Part shown: one piece after another, positions 40,431 through 51,900 of the stretch | Numbering within the stretch: the stretch's first letter is position 1 | Layout: every line of letters begins with the position of its first letter | Source of the DNA: DATLLJ01 sp035537875 | GTDB lineage: Bacteria; Acidobacteriota; Vicinamibacteria; Vicinamibacterales; CAVVIG01 | Direction: 5' to 3' | Assembly (NCBI GenBank): GCA_035537875.1 | Contig: DATLLJ010000055.1 | Span: forward strand, 1 to 64,000 | DNA: 64,000 nucleotides | Notes under the pieces: generated by a model | What the model saw: only the letters and a program-made list of their open reading frames with translations | Told to the model about the DNA's origin: nothing | Databases searched by the model: none | Position numbers and translations under genes: made by a program

Positions 40431-42410
40431 ATGTCTGTGCGCACCGCCCTGGCACTGCTCGTGATTCTGGCGGCGACCGCTATCGGAGACGCTCAGCAAG
40501 GCGCCAGCGGGGGCGGATGGACTCGGTACGGCGGCGATCCCGGCAGCACGAAATACGCCCCGCTGGATCAGATCGACAAGAGCAACGTGTCGCAGCTCCG
40601 CATCGCCTGGCAGCGCCCGGCCGTCGATCCCGGCATCTCCTCACGAGTACCGCAGTTTTCCTATTCGAACAACTTCCGATCCACGCCGCTGATGATCGAC
40701 GGCGTGCTGTACAGCCCGAATGGCATCGGCCTGGTCGAGGCGTTCCACCCCGCGACAGGAAAGACAGTCTGGGTTCAGGAGCCGTTTCCCGACGAACCTG
40801 CGCAGGGTCTGCGCGGCGACAGCACCCGCGGCGTCACGTACTGGACGGACGGCAAAGACCGTCGCCTGTACGTGGTGCGCGGCGAGTATCTCATCGCGCT
40901 CGACCCGCGCAGCGGACAGCCGATCCCGTCGTTCGGCGAGAAAGGCCGCGTCAACCTCCGCCCGGGCCTCGGTCCTCGGGCCGCGCTGTACTCCTGGACA
41001 GGCGCCCCGCAGGTCTGCCGCGACGTCGTCATCGTGGGTGTCGGGCTCGCCGCGATGGCGGACAGGCCGGAGAACAAGGAGCAGGCGCCCGGAAACGTCC
41101 AGGCATTCGACGTGCGCACGGGCAGGCCGCGCTGGACCTTCAAGGTCATCCCCGAGCCTGGCGAGGTCGGCGGCGAGACCTGGGAGAAGGACTCCTGGGC
41201 GTACACCGGCGCCGCGAACCTCTGGTCGTTAATCAGCGCGGACGAAGAGCTGGGACTCGCGTACCTCCCGCTGACGAGCGCAACCAACGACATGTACGGC
41301 GGCCATCGCCTCGGCGACAACGTGTTCGCCAACACGCTGGTCTGCGTCAGCTGTCTCACTGGTGCGCGGGTCTGGCACTATCAGATCGTCCACCACGATC
41401 TCTGGGACTACGATCTGCCGGCCGCGCCCATTCTCGCGGACATCACTGTCGACGGCACCCGAATCCAGGCAGTCGTTCAGCTGACGAAGCAGGCGTTCGC
41501 GTTCGTCTTCAATCGCACGACGGGAAGGCCGGTATGGCCGATCGAAGAGCGGCCGGTTCCGCCGTCCGATACACCGGGCGAACGCACGTCACCCACGCAG
41601 CCGTTCCCAACTAAGCCTCCGCCGTTCGACCGGCAGGGAGCCACGATCGACAACCTCATCGACTTCACGCCGGCGCTGCGCGCCGAGGCGATCGAGCTGA
41701 CCAGACAGTGGCGGATGGGACCGCTGTTCACCCCGCCGTCCATCCGGGGAGACGGCCCCGGAGCCACCAAGGGGACTGTTCAGTTGCCCGGCTCGGTTGG
41801 GGGGGCCGATTGGCAGGGCGGCGCTTTCGATCCGGAAACGGGGATCCTGTACGTGCCGTCGATTACCGGGCCCTTCACGGCCGATCTGCTCAAGGGCGAT
41901 CCCAAGAACACCAACCTCAACTATGTCCCTGGCTTACGCGCGTGGACGCCTGGCCCGCAGGGGCTGCCTCTGTTCAAGCCGCCGTATGGCCGCATCACCG
42001 CGATCGACTTGAACCGGGGCGAGCACGTGTGGATGGTCCCGAACGGCGACGGCCCCCGGGACCATCCGCTGTTGAAGCCATTGAGCCTGCCGCCGCTCGG
42101 ATCTCCCGGCCGCAGCTCACCGCTCGTCACCAAGACGCTGTTGTTCGTGGGCGAAGGCGATCCGATCATGTCGAACCTCGGATCGCGCCTGCTTCCCGAG
42201 ATGCCCGCATCCATCGCGCCCGGCGCCGGCGGTCGGAAATTTCGCGCGTACGACAAGGCAACCGGCGTCGTGCTGTGGGAAACGGAGTTGCCCGCCGGAA
42301 CAACCGGCGCGCCGATGACCTACATGTTCGAAGGTAAGCAATACATCGTCGTGGCAGTAGGGAGTCGCGAAGAAGGAAGTGCGCAGCACGTCGCGCTCAG
42401 TCTTCCCTGA
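40431..42410 (+). CDS. PQQ-dependent (quinoprotein) dehydrogenase, glucose/quinate dehydrogenase-like
   Basis: The 659-residue protein has a signal peptide (ALALLVILAATAIGDAQQ) and an eight-bladed PQQ propeller: YGGDPGSTKYAPLDQI, GVLYSPNGIGLVEAFHPATGKTVW, HDLWDYDLPAAPIL and WQGGAFDPETGILYVPS. It matches the membrane-associated quinoprotein glucose/polyol dehydrogenase type without the N-terminal membrane helices and without a cytochrome domain. Two Cys in VCVSCL are present but there is no haem motif. The start at 40431 follows GGAAGGGGG. It should oxidise sugars or alcohols in the periplasm. Confidence 0.88.
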   Translation: MSVRTALALLVILAATAIGDAQQGASGGGWTRYGGDPGSTKYAPLDQIDKSNVSQLRIAWQRPAVDPGISSRVPQFSYSNNFRSTPLMIDGVLYSPNGIGLVEAFHPATGKTVWVQEPFPDEPAQGLRGDSTRGVTYWTDGKDRRLYVVRGEYLIALDPRSGQPIPSFGEKGRVNLRPGLGPRAALYSWTGAPQVCRDVVIVGVGLAAMADRPENKEQAPGNVQAFDVRTGRPRWTFKVIPEPGEVGGETWEKDSWAYTGAANLWSLISADEELGLAYLPLTSATNDMYGGHRLGDNVFANTLVCVSCLTGARVWHYQIVHHDLWDYDLPAAPILADITVDGTRIQAVVQLTKQAFAFVFNRTTGRPVWPIEERPVPPSDTPGERTSPTQPFPTKPPPFDRQGATIDNLIDFTPALRAEAIELTRQWRMGPLFTPPSIRGDGPGATKGTVQLPGSVGGADWQGGAFDPETGILYVPSITGPFTADLLKGDPKNTNLNYVPGLRAWTPGPQGLPLFKPPYGRITAIDLNRGEHVWMVPNGDGPRDHPLLKPLSLPPLGSPGRSSPLVTKTLLFVGEGDPIMSNLGSRLLPEMPASIAPGAGGRKFRAYDKATGVVLWETELPAGTTGAPMTYMFEGKQYIVVAVGSREEGSAQHVALSLP

Positions 42411-42427
42411 TGGCCAGCTCGAGCTGA

Positions 42428-42823
42428 CTACGTTCCCACCGAGCTCTTCTTGACGTCCCCGCGTTGGCGCCTTGCGGCGTCTTCCAATCGGCGGCGCGCG
42501 ACGTCAAAGGCGTCGTGGATGGTCACGAGCGCATCCTTGTGCGCACCATCCAGCTCGTCACGCTTGTGAGCGGCTTCTCCCAGCGTTCCGTGGAGAGCCG
42601 GCTCGTGATTGACGATCACGTCCTCTCCCGGCAGCGATAGTTCAATCCGAACGTGAAGCGGCCACCCATGTTTTCGATGCCGATGCGGAATGTCCACGGT
42701 GACGTGACAGCCTACGAGAGCAGGATAGAACGTCTCGAGCCACGCGGCACGTGCACGGATCGCTTCTTCCAATGCCGCAGACGGGTCCATATTGCGAAAC
42801 GTCACTTGAACCGGCCGAATCAT
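42428..42823 (-). CDS. Ribosome hibernation-factor-like protein (HPF/RaiA family)
   Basis: The 131-residue protein begins IRPVQVTFRNMDPSAALEEAIRARAAWLE and continues with beta-strands (GCHVTVDIPHRHR, HVRIELSLPGEDVIV) and a DLALVTIHDAFDVARRRLED-like helix, the HPF/RaiA fold. These factors bind the 30S subunit and silence or dimerise ribosomes in starvation. AGGAG lies upstream of the ATG. It converges on the PQQ dehydrogenase and is divergent from the CBS/PDH operon, whose stress-like composition fits. Confidence 0.8.
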   Translation of the reverse strand: MIRPVQVTFRNMDPSAALEEAIRARAAWLETFYPALVGCHVTVDIPHRHRKHGWPLHVRIELSLPGEDVIVNHEPALHGTLGEAAHKRDELDGAHKDALVTIHDAFDVARRRLEDAARRQRGDVKKSSVGT

Positions 42824-43234
42824 GGTGTCACTCCTGGATGGCTCCGCAGCAGCTGGCTCGACAGCAACTTAGGACAACTGTCGAGGTTGCCGGTTGGGCA
42901 CCTAGCTGCCCCCGCCGGAAACCGTCGAGGAGTTGAAGCGGCAATCGATGTGCCGTCGACCGCTCCGACGGAATCTCGTGGACACGTGCGAAACGGGGCG
43001 AGAAGGTCCCTGGTTAGAGACGAGAAAAACTCCTCACCTGTCGGAAGTATTTCCCAGGCTTGCACGACGCCGGCGAAGCCCCCCTTGTCGTCTAACGCCT
43101 GAACAAACCAGGTGCCGGTAGCCAGATCCAGACGCTGCCCGGGCATGGATGTTGCGCAACCCAACTAGATTGGCATTGGCCGAGAAAGTGAACTTCGACG
43201 GACCGAAGAGCGCGGAGAGCGCCAAGGGGTGGCT
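42824..43234. other. Divergent control region between the HPF-like gene and the CBS/PDH operon
   Basis: Around 400 bases without a confident gene. A minus-strand open frame (42820-43164) reads TWFVQALDDKGGFAGVVQAWE and may be a gene relic, but nothing in it is recognised. Promoters for both flanking units must lie here. Confidence 0.4.
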
Positions 43235-43696
43235 ATGAAGATCAAGGAGCTCATGACGAGCGGGCCTCGAACCTGCTCCCGGGAAACGACCGTGGCCGCG
43301 GCAGCGACGCTGCTGCTGGACGGCGATTGCGGGATCCTGCCGGTCACGGCCGACGGCAAGCTGATCGGTGTCGTCACCGATCGCGACATGTATATCGCCC
43401 TCGCCACGCGCGACAAGCGGGCATCAGAGATTACGGTCGGCGAGGTCCTGCAGACGCCTGTCTACACCTGCGGTCCCGACGACGACGTGCAGACGGCTCT
43501 GGACACCATGAAACAGCATCGTGTCCGCCGGCTTCCGGTCGAGGGATTCGGAGGCACTGTTCTGGGCATCGTTTCGGTGAATGACCTCGTGCTGGCCGCA
43601 GGCGCGAAGAAACCGGTTCGCGACACCGAAGTGGTGAACGCGCTGCAGTCCATCTGCGCCCACCACCATCCCACGCCGTCGATCGCAGCCGCGTGA
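43235..43696 (+). CDS. CBS-domain pair protein
   Basis: This 153-residue cytoplasmic protein consists of two CBS motifs (KIKELMTSGPRTCSRETTVAAAATLLLDGDCGILPV..GKLIGVVTDRD and ITVGEVLQTPVYTCGPDDDVQTALDTMKQHRVRRLPV..TVLGIVSVNDLV). Such pairs bind adenine nucleotides and sense energy charge. The ATG at 43235 follows AAGGGG by 5 bases; a GTG two codons upstream is possible. It is the first gene of the operon that continues with acetyl-CoA synthetase 13 bases later, so it may regulate that pathway. Confidence 0.9.
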   Translation: MKIKELMTSGPRTCSRETTVAAAATLLLDGDCGILPVTADGKLIGVVTDRDMYIALATRDKRASEITVGEVLQTPVYTCGPDDDVQTALDTMKQHRVRRLPVEGFGGTVLGIVSVNDLVLAAGAKKPVRDTEVVNALQSICAHHHPTPSIAAA

Positions 43697-43709
43697 CGCG
43701 GCCGGGCTC

Positions 43710-45499
<1,790 letters not shown>

Positions 45500-45503
<4 letters not shown>

Positions 45504-46489
45504 TCCCTCACGACGATATGGTTCACCATCGGCATCTGCTGCGCGAGATGCTGCGCATCCGGCGCTTCGAGGAGAAGTGCGCCGAGCTGTACAGTGCCGG
45601 CAAGATCCGAGGCTTCCTCCACCTGTATATCGGTGAAGAAGCCGTGGCCGTCGGGGTGATGCAGACGCTCACGCCGCAAGATGCCGTCGTCGCGACCTAC
45701 CGTGAGCACGGGCATGCGCTGGCCCGCGGAATCCAATCCGATCGGCTCATGGCCGAGATGTTTGGGAAGCAGCAGGGCTGCAGTCGGGGACGCGGCGGGT
45801 CGATGCACGTCTTCGACGCCGCCACGCGATTCTACGGCGGGAATGCCATCGTGGCCGGAGGCCTTCCCGTCGCCGTGGGCCTGGGGCTTGCGGACAAATA
45901 TCTCGACCGCCCGCGGGTCACGGCCTGTTTTTTCGGCGATGGCGCCGTCGCTGAAGGCGAGTTCCACGAATCGATGAATCTCGCGGCGTTGTGGGAGCTT
46001 CCGGTGCTTTTTCTGTGCGAGAACAACCTGTACGCCATGGGCACGCACATCAACCGAGCGCTGGCCGACGTCGACCTGCCCGCCAAAGCCCGCACGTACG
46101 GGATGACGGCGGAATCGGTCGATGGGATGGATGTCCTCGCGGTGGAGGCGGCGGCCCGAAAGGCCGTTGCCCACGTCAGGACATCCAGGAGTCCGTATTT
46201 TCTGGAGGCTCGAACGTACCGCTTTCGCGCGCACTCGATGTTCGACGCCGAGCTCTACCGTGACAAGCGCGAGGTCGAAGAGTGGAAAACGCGCGATCCG
46301 ATCGGCCTGCTCCGTCGGCTGGCGGGCATCGACGATGCGGAGTTCGCGTCGCTCGATGCAGAGGTGGTGCGCGAAATGGTGGCGGCGACGGCATTTGCCG
46401 AATCAGGCACGTGGGAGCCGATCGACGAGCTCACGCGCGACGTCTACACCCGCGTGCAGGAGGAAACCCATGAGCCCAGCGTCGGCTGA
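45500..46489 (+). CDS. pdhA: 2-oxoacid dehydrogenase E1 component alpha subunit (pyruvate/acetoin type)
   Basis: The 329-residue protein has the E1alpha core: RFEEKCAELYSAGKIRGFLHLYIGEEA, SRGRGGSMH, and the thiamine diphosphate motif GDGAVAEGEFHES...CENN (GDG-x~26-NN). With the beta subunit it decarboxylates pyruvate, or acetoin, and reductively acylates the lipoyl group of E2. It overlaps the preceding ligase gene as ATGA, and the E1beta start lies 20 bases inside its end. The closest families are PdhA and AcoA, which cannot be separated by eye. Confidence 0.93.
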
Positions 46490-47474
46490 GCGGACCACGT
46501 ACCGTGAAGCGGTGCGCGAAGCCATTCGAGATGCGCTCCGCCGTGATCCGCGGGTCTTCCTGATGGGCGAGGACGTCGGGAGATACGGCGGCGCGTACGC
46601 CGTGAGCAAGGGCCTGCTCGCTGAGTTCGGTCCCGAACGAATTCGCGATACTCCCCTCTCCGAATCGGCGTTCGTCGGCGCGGGCATCGGCGCCGCCCTT
46701 GGTGGTGCTCGGCCGATTGTCGAAGTCATGACGGTCAATTTCAGTCTGTTGGCTCTCGACCAGATCGTCAACAACGCCGCGACGCTTCGACACATGTCCG
46801 GCGGGCAGTTCAGCGTGCCGCTGGTGATCCGGATGGCAACCGGGGCCGGCCGGCAGCTCGCGGCACAGCACGCGCACAGCCTGGAGGGCTGGCTCGCCCA
46901 CGTGCCGGGCCTTCGTATTGTCGTCCCGGCGACGCTGGAGGATGCCCGCGGGATGCTCTGGACGGCGCTCGAGGATCCTGACCCTGTTCTGATGTTCGAG
47001 CCCCAGACGCTCTACAACATGGAGGGGGAATTACCGCCCGACGCCGGGCCGGTGGATATCGATCGGGCTGCTGTTCGGCGCCAGGGCCGAGACGTCACGC
47101 TCATCACGTACGGCGCGACGTTGTTCAAGACCCTCGCCGCAGCCGAAACGCTCGCGCAGGACCACATCGAGGGAGAGGTGATCGACCTGCGGTCGCTCCG
47201 CCCTCTCGATATGCACACCATTCTCGAGTCGGTCCGCAAGACGCGGCGCGTCGTCGTGATCGACGAGGGCTGGCGGAGCGGCAGCCTCTCTGCGGAGATC
47301 GTCTCCCGGATCACCGAGTCGTCGTTCTACGACCTCGATGCCCCACCCGCGAGGATTTGCTCGGCGGAGGTGCCGATTCCGTACCCGAAGCATCTCGAAG
47401 ATGCCGCCCTCCCCCAGCCCCAGGCGATCGTGAGTGCCGTTCGTGCGCTGATGCCGGCGCCCGTCTCGCGATGA
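46470..47474 (+). CDS. pdhB: 2-oxoacid dehydrogenase E1 component beta subunit
   Basis: The 334-residue product starts at ATG 46470 with AGGAGGAA upstream, inside the end of the alpha gene. It has the transketolase-like core: REAIRDALRRDPRVFLMGEDVG, RIRDTPLSESAFVGAGIGAALGGARPIVEV, HSLEGWLAHVPGLRIVVPAT and the C-terminal domain DVTLITYGA, VIDLRSLRPLD. It forms an alpha2beta2 enzyme with the upstream subunit. Its stop overlaps the E2 start (ATGA, 47471-47474). Confidence 0.93.
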   Translation: MSPASAERTTYREAVREAIRDALRRDPRVFLMGEDVGRYGGAYAVSKGLLAEFGPERIRDTPLSESAFVGAGIGAALGGARPIVEVMTVNFSLLALDQIVNNAATLRHMSGGQFSVPLVIRMATGAGRQLAAQHAHSLEGWLAHVPGLRIVVPATLEDARGMLWTALEDPDPVLMFEPQTLYNMEGELPPDAGPVDIDRAAVRRQGRDVTLITYGATLFKTLAAAETLAQDHIEGEVIDLRSLRPLDMHTILESVRKTRRVVVIDEGWRSGSLSAEIVSRITESSFYDLDAPPARICSAEVPIPYPKHLEDAALPQPQAIVSAVRALMPAPVSR

Positions 47475-48598
47475 TCGAGTTCCGTATGCCGGCGCTCGGC
47501 GCTGACATGGAGGCGGGCACGCTGGTCGAGTGGCTGAAGAAGCCCGGCGACGCCGTCGCCCGCGGCGACATCGTCGCGGTGGTCGATACCGAAAAAGGCG
47601 CGATCGAGATTGAGGTGTTCGACCCGGGCGTGATCGATCGACTCCTGGTCGATCCGGGCCAGAAGACGCCGGTGGGCACGGTGCTCGCCCTGATCCGACA
47701 ACCTGAAGAAGCGGCGGGCACCGAGCCGTCGGCCGCGTTCCACGCGCCGGCCCAGGCGCCCCCTCCGCCGACGGCCGTCCGCGCCCGCGTGTCGCCAGCC
47801 GCCCGCAAGGCGGCGGAGCAGCTGCACGTCAATCTCGACGCCGTCGACGGGCACGGTCCCGGGGGATCGATTACCGTCGCCGACGTCGAGCGATCGGCCT
47901 CAGGCGGCAAGGCCCCGGCTGCCGCGTCCGATCGGCTGACAGGCATGCGGGCGGCCATGGCGGCGGCGATGGCCCATGCGAAACGCGAGATTCCGCACCT
48001 CTACCTTTCGACGACCATCGATGTCACGCGGACGCTGACGTGGCTGAAGGCCGAGAACGAGCGCCTTGGTGTGGCCGACCGCCTTCTGCCGGTCGTGTTG
48101 TTCGTCAAAGCGGTCGGCCGCGCGTGCGCCGAGGTGCCTGCGGTGAATGGGTTCTGGACGGACCAGGGATTTGCGGCCGGACGCGGCGTGCACGTCGGCT
48201 GTGCCATTGCGCTTCGCGGAGGCGGACTCGTGGCTCCCGCGCTCCATGACGTCACGAGGAAGAGCCTGGCCATTCTCGGACGCGAGTTCGGAGACCTGGT
48301 CAAGCGCACCAGAGCCGGGACGCTTCGCAGCTCGGAGATGAGCGACGCCACTATCACCCTGACGAATCTGGGCGAGCTTGGCGTCGAGTCGGCGTACGCG
48401 ATCATCTACCCGCCGCAGGTGGCCATCGTTGCGGTGGGGCGGATCGTCGAGCGTCCCTGGGTCGTCGACGGCCGAATCGAGCCACGGTCGGTGGTCACCG
48501 TCAGCATCTCTGCCGACCATCGGGCCGTCGACGGGCGAGGTGCGGGCGCCTTCCTCACTGCCCTGAGCGGAGCGATCCAGGCGCCGGAGACGTTATGA
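47471..48598 (+). CDS. pdhC: Dihydrolipoamide acyltransferase (E2)
   Basis: This 375-residue protein carries one lipoyl domain with Lys42 in DTEKGAIEIE, a Pro/Ala linker, an E1/E3-binding domain (VSPAARKAAEQLHVNLDAVDGHGPGG) and the catalytic acyltransferase domain with DHRAVDGRG near the C-terminus. It moves the acyl group from lipoamide to CoA. The start ATG overlaps the E1beta stop; a longer frame begins upstream but is out-of-frame E1beta sequence. E3 (lipoamide dehydrogenase) is not in the window. Confidence 0.93.
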   Translation: MIEFRMPALGADMEAGTLVEWLKKPGDAVARGDIVAVVDTEKGAIEIEVFDPGVIDRLLVDPGQKTPVGTVLALIRQPEEAAGTEPSAAFHAPAQAPPPPTAVRARVSPAARKAAEQLHVNLDAVDGHGPGGSITVADVERSASGGKAPAAASDRLTGMRAAMAAAMAHAKREIPHLYLSTTIDVTRTLTWLKAENERLGVADRLLPVVLFVKAVGRACAEVPAVNGFWTDQGFAAGRGVHVGCAIALRGGGLVAPALHDVTRKSLAILGREFGDLVKRTRAGTLRSSEMSDATITLTNLGELGVESAYAIIYPPQVAIVAVGRIVERPWVVDGRIEPRSVVTVSISADHRAVDGRGAGAFLTALSGAIQAPETL

Positions 48599-48846
48599 CA
48601 CGGGACGAGATTCGGGCGGCCGTGATCGAAGCCCTCACCAGCATCGCCCCAGAAATCGACTCCGGGGCGCTGACGGGCGACCAGGTCCTGCGCCAGGAGT
48701 TCGATCTCGACTCGATGGATTTCCTGAACTTCGTCATCGCCCTGCACGGCCGGCTCGGGATCGACGTTCCCGAAAACGACTATGCGAAGCTTTCGACGCT
48801 GGACGGAGCTGTGGAGTACCTCGCTCGCAGAGCGTCCTCGGCGTGA
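48595..48846 (+). CDS. Acyl carrier protein, last gene of the PDH operon
   Basis: The 83-residue acidic protein has the phosphopantetheine site DLDSMDFLNF (Ser40) and four-helix ACP organisation. Its start overlaps the E2 stop (ATGA, 48595-48598), so it is coupled to the dehydrogenase genes. In this position it may receive an acyl group made by the complex or ligase, or serve as a specialised carrier; this is inferred from coupling. The usual fatty-acid ACP would be encoded with fab genes elsewhere. Confidence 0.9.
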   Translation: MTRDEIRAAVIEALTSIAPEIDSGALTGDQVLRQEFDLDSMDFLNFVIALHGRLGIDVPENDYAKLSTLDGAVEYLARRASSA

Positions 48847-48947
48847 CCGACAACGGTCAGCCAACTCGGTGACCCGGTGGTGACTACGGGGTCATCATGT
48901 TGAAGTACATCGTCGAGCCGTCAATGAGCTCGATTCGATACCATTAA

Positions 48948-51900
48948 CTACTTCTTCATCGTGACCCACGCTGTCTTTTCGCTGCCGTCCAGAAGCGTGG
49001 CTTTCAGCAGCCACGTGCCTGTCGTGAATCCGCCCTTTGTGCTCAGGTTGAAGTGCCACTCTGTACCGGACAGGCGGAACTCATTCCCCGTCGTGGCCGC
49101 GTCGGTCGGGGTGGCATTAATCGGAGCATCCGCATCAGTAGCGTTGCTGTACTTGAGAGCCTGCAGTGTATGGATTCCGGTTGTGACCACCGCTCCGCAG
49201 GTGCTGCCATTCCATGAATTGAGTATGAACTTCACCGGAATCGTACTTCCCAACTTGAAGGCCCTTACGGGATCCGCGAAACTGCCGCCATTCCCGGCTT
49301 CAACCGAACCACCAATGGGCGACAGGAAGCCGTTGAAGCAGTAGGCCGTCGTGATGACATCGGTGATCGTCGTGTTGCCGATGTTGTTGTAGTTGGCGGT
49401 ACCCGTGAAGAACCAGTAATCGCTGGTATAGGTGCCGATGTTCGTGTGGGCCGTGTGGCTCACGTTGACGGTGCCGACGGTGGCCCCCGTTTCGCCATTT
49501 ACACCGGTGATCGTTGAGACAGCCGCGGTGTGCGGATTGCCGTCCCACTGCACGTTGTACGGCGTGACCGTGAACGACGCGTTCGCTTTCTGGATGGCAT
49601 CGGTGATCGCAGTGCTGCCGATGCTCTTGTAGTTGGCCGTGCCCGTGAAGCTCCAGGAGTCGGTGGCATACGTGCCGGCGTTCGTGTGCACCGTGTTGCT
49701 CACGTTTACAGTGCCGACCGTGGCTCCCGTCTCCCCGTTCACGCCGGTGATCGACATCACGGTTGCCGTGTGCGGCTGGCCGTCGTACATCACGTCGTAG
49801 GGCGTCACCACGACCACGGCGGTCGCCTTGTCGATCTCGTCGGTGATTGTCGTCGGGGCGATGTCGTTGTAGTTGGCCGTGCCCGTGAAGCTCCAGGAGT
49901 CGGTGGCATACGTGTCGGCGTTCGTGTGCGTCGTGTTGCTCACGTCGACCGTGCCGACCGTCGCCCCCGTCTCCCCGTTCACGCCGGTGATCGACACCAC
50001 GGTTGCCGTGTGCGGCTGGCCGTCGTACGTCACGTCATAGGGCGTCACCACGACCACCGCGGTCGCCTTGTCGATCTCGTCGGTGATCGTCGTCGGGGCG
50101 ATATCGTTGTAGTTGGCCGTGCCCGTGAAGCTCCAGGAGTCGCTGGCATACGTGCCGGCGTTCGTGTGTGTCGTGTTGCTCACGTCGACGGTGCCGACCG
50201 TCGCCCCCATCTCCCCGTTCACGCCGGTGATCGACACCACGGTTGCCGTGTGCGGCTGGCCGTCGTACATCACGTCGTACGGGGTGACCACGACCGTCGC
50301 GTTCGCCCTGTCGATCACGAAGTTCCCCGCCGAGACGGCGAGCAGGCTGTTGTAGTTGGCCTGGTCGTCGGGCACAAAGCTCGCAGTGACCGCGTATGTC
50401 CCCACCTGCGTCTGAGTGGCCGCCCCGCCGGTCAGAATGGTTGTCACCGTCCCAGGCACGGAGCTGGCCGAGATGCCGACCGTGGCCGCCAGTCCGGTGC
50501 CCGTATAGGTCTGCGGCGAGTTGCTCACCGCCAGAGTCGCCGTCGGCGTCGCCTTGTTCACCACCTGGCCGCCGGACAACGAGCCGCTGCTGTTCCCGAA
50601 CGAGCCGGTAGCGACATACGAGGCCGAGACCGCGTGAGGCGTTCCGTTCGTCGCGTTCAGCGCTGACGTCGTGTACGTCCAGGTGGCGGTCGTGGCTGTG
50701 GTAGCTCCCGCCGTGCCTGCGATTGGGCTACCGCCATCGATGACGAAGTTCACGCTACCCGTCGGCGTTGAAGTGGCAGACACAGTGGTTGTGAAGGCTA
50801 CCGACTGGCCATAGCTGGACGGGTTGTTGCCGGAAGCGACAGTCGTCGTTGTCGAAGCGGCGGCGGTGTAGTTGGCTGTCACCGAGATCTGGCCGTTGCC
50901 AAGGCTATTGAAGCACCCGGTCGTGCCCGTCGTCGAGCTAAGCGCTTCATTGTTGGTATCAGACACCCAACCAGAGAACGCGTACGTCGTTCCACCGATC
51001 GTGACCGGCGAGGGCGCTGCGATGCTGAAGGAGCCGCTTGAGGCGCTCAGTCCAGTGTCTGTATAGCCATTGCCACCCGAAATAGTCGTAAAGGCTGACG
51101 AAGTGGTACCTGGAGTTCCCGTACACGTCGTACTCGTAAACAGGGTCATGGCCGCCGCCGGAAACGCCACCACGATGTGGCTGCCACTCACCTGCGCGCG
51201 CGCACGGATGCCCCCATCCGTAAACGTCGTCTGCGCCCGCCGCAGTGACGCCTCGCCAGTTGCCATCAGGTAGAACCGGATGCCCAGGTCGTGCGCCTCA
51301 GGCGCCCACTGGTCGTAGTAGATATCGCCGTTCCCGTCCGCGACGATTATCGGAGCGCCGCTGCTGTCGCGGTCGATGACGTAATCGTCGTGAACGGCCG
51401 GGTCCTCCTGGAACACCAGCTTTACAGCCTTACCCGGCTGCCATCCCGTGCCGGTAATGACCGCGCGCTCGCCTGGCACGTAGTCGTCCTTGTCCGTCTT
51501 GATGGTTGGAAACCGGTACACCTCGGCATCAGCCGAACCGCCGCCCGCCACGAACGCGTAACCGTCGACGCTGGTCGCACCGCCGATCGCACGCGTTCGG
51601 GGCGCTGTCATCGAGCCGGTCGCGGTAAACCGCCCTACCCCGAACGAAAACGGATCGGGGAACTCAGCGGGCAGGAACAGATCCGCGGCATCGACAGCCG
51701 CGGCCGCCGAGGTGCCGCCCGCAATCAGCACGCTGTTGTTGTGTGGCAGCAGAACCGCCGTGTGGCCCGACCGTGCTGCGCTCAACTGAGTCTCGACAGC
51801 GATAAACCCCTGCTGGTAACCGTCGTACAACTCGGCGGTCCGAAGATCGCTGCTGCCATCGTTGCCACCTGCCACCAGCACGTGGCCGTGAGCCAGCGCG

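Noticed and set aside
42820..43164. A 114-residue minus-strand gene
   Set aside because: No recognisable domain, no good ribosome-binding site, and overlap with the likely promoter region; it is noted only as a possible relic.
49354..50313. CRISPR array from the regular repeats
   Set aside because: The period is 240 bp, with no short repeat and spacer alternation, and the block is in-frame coding sequence.
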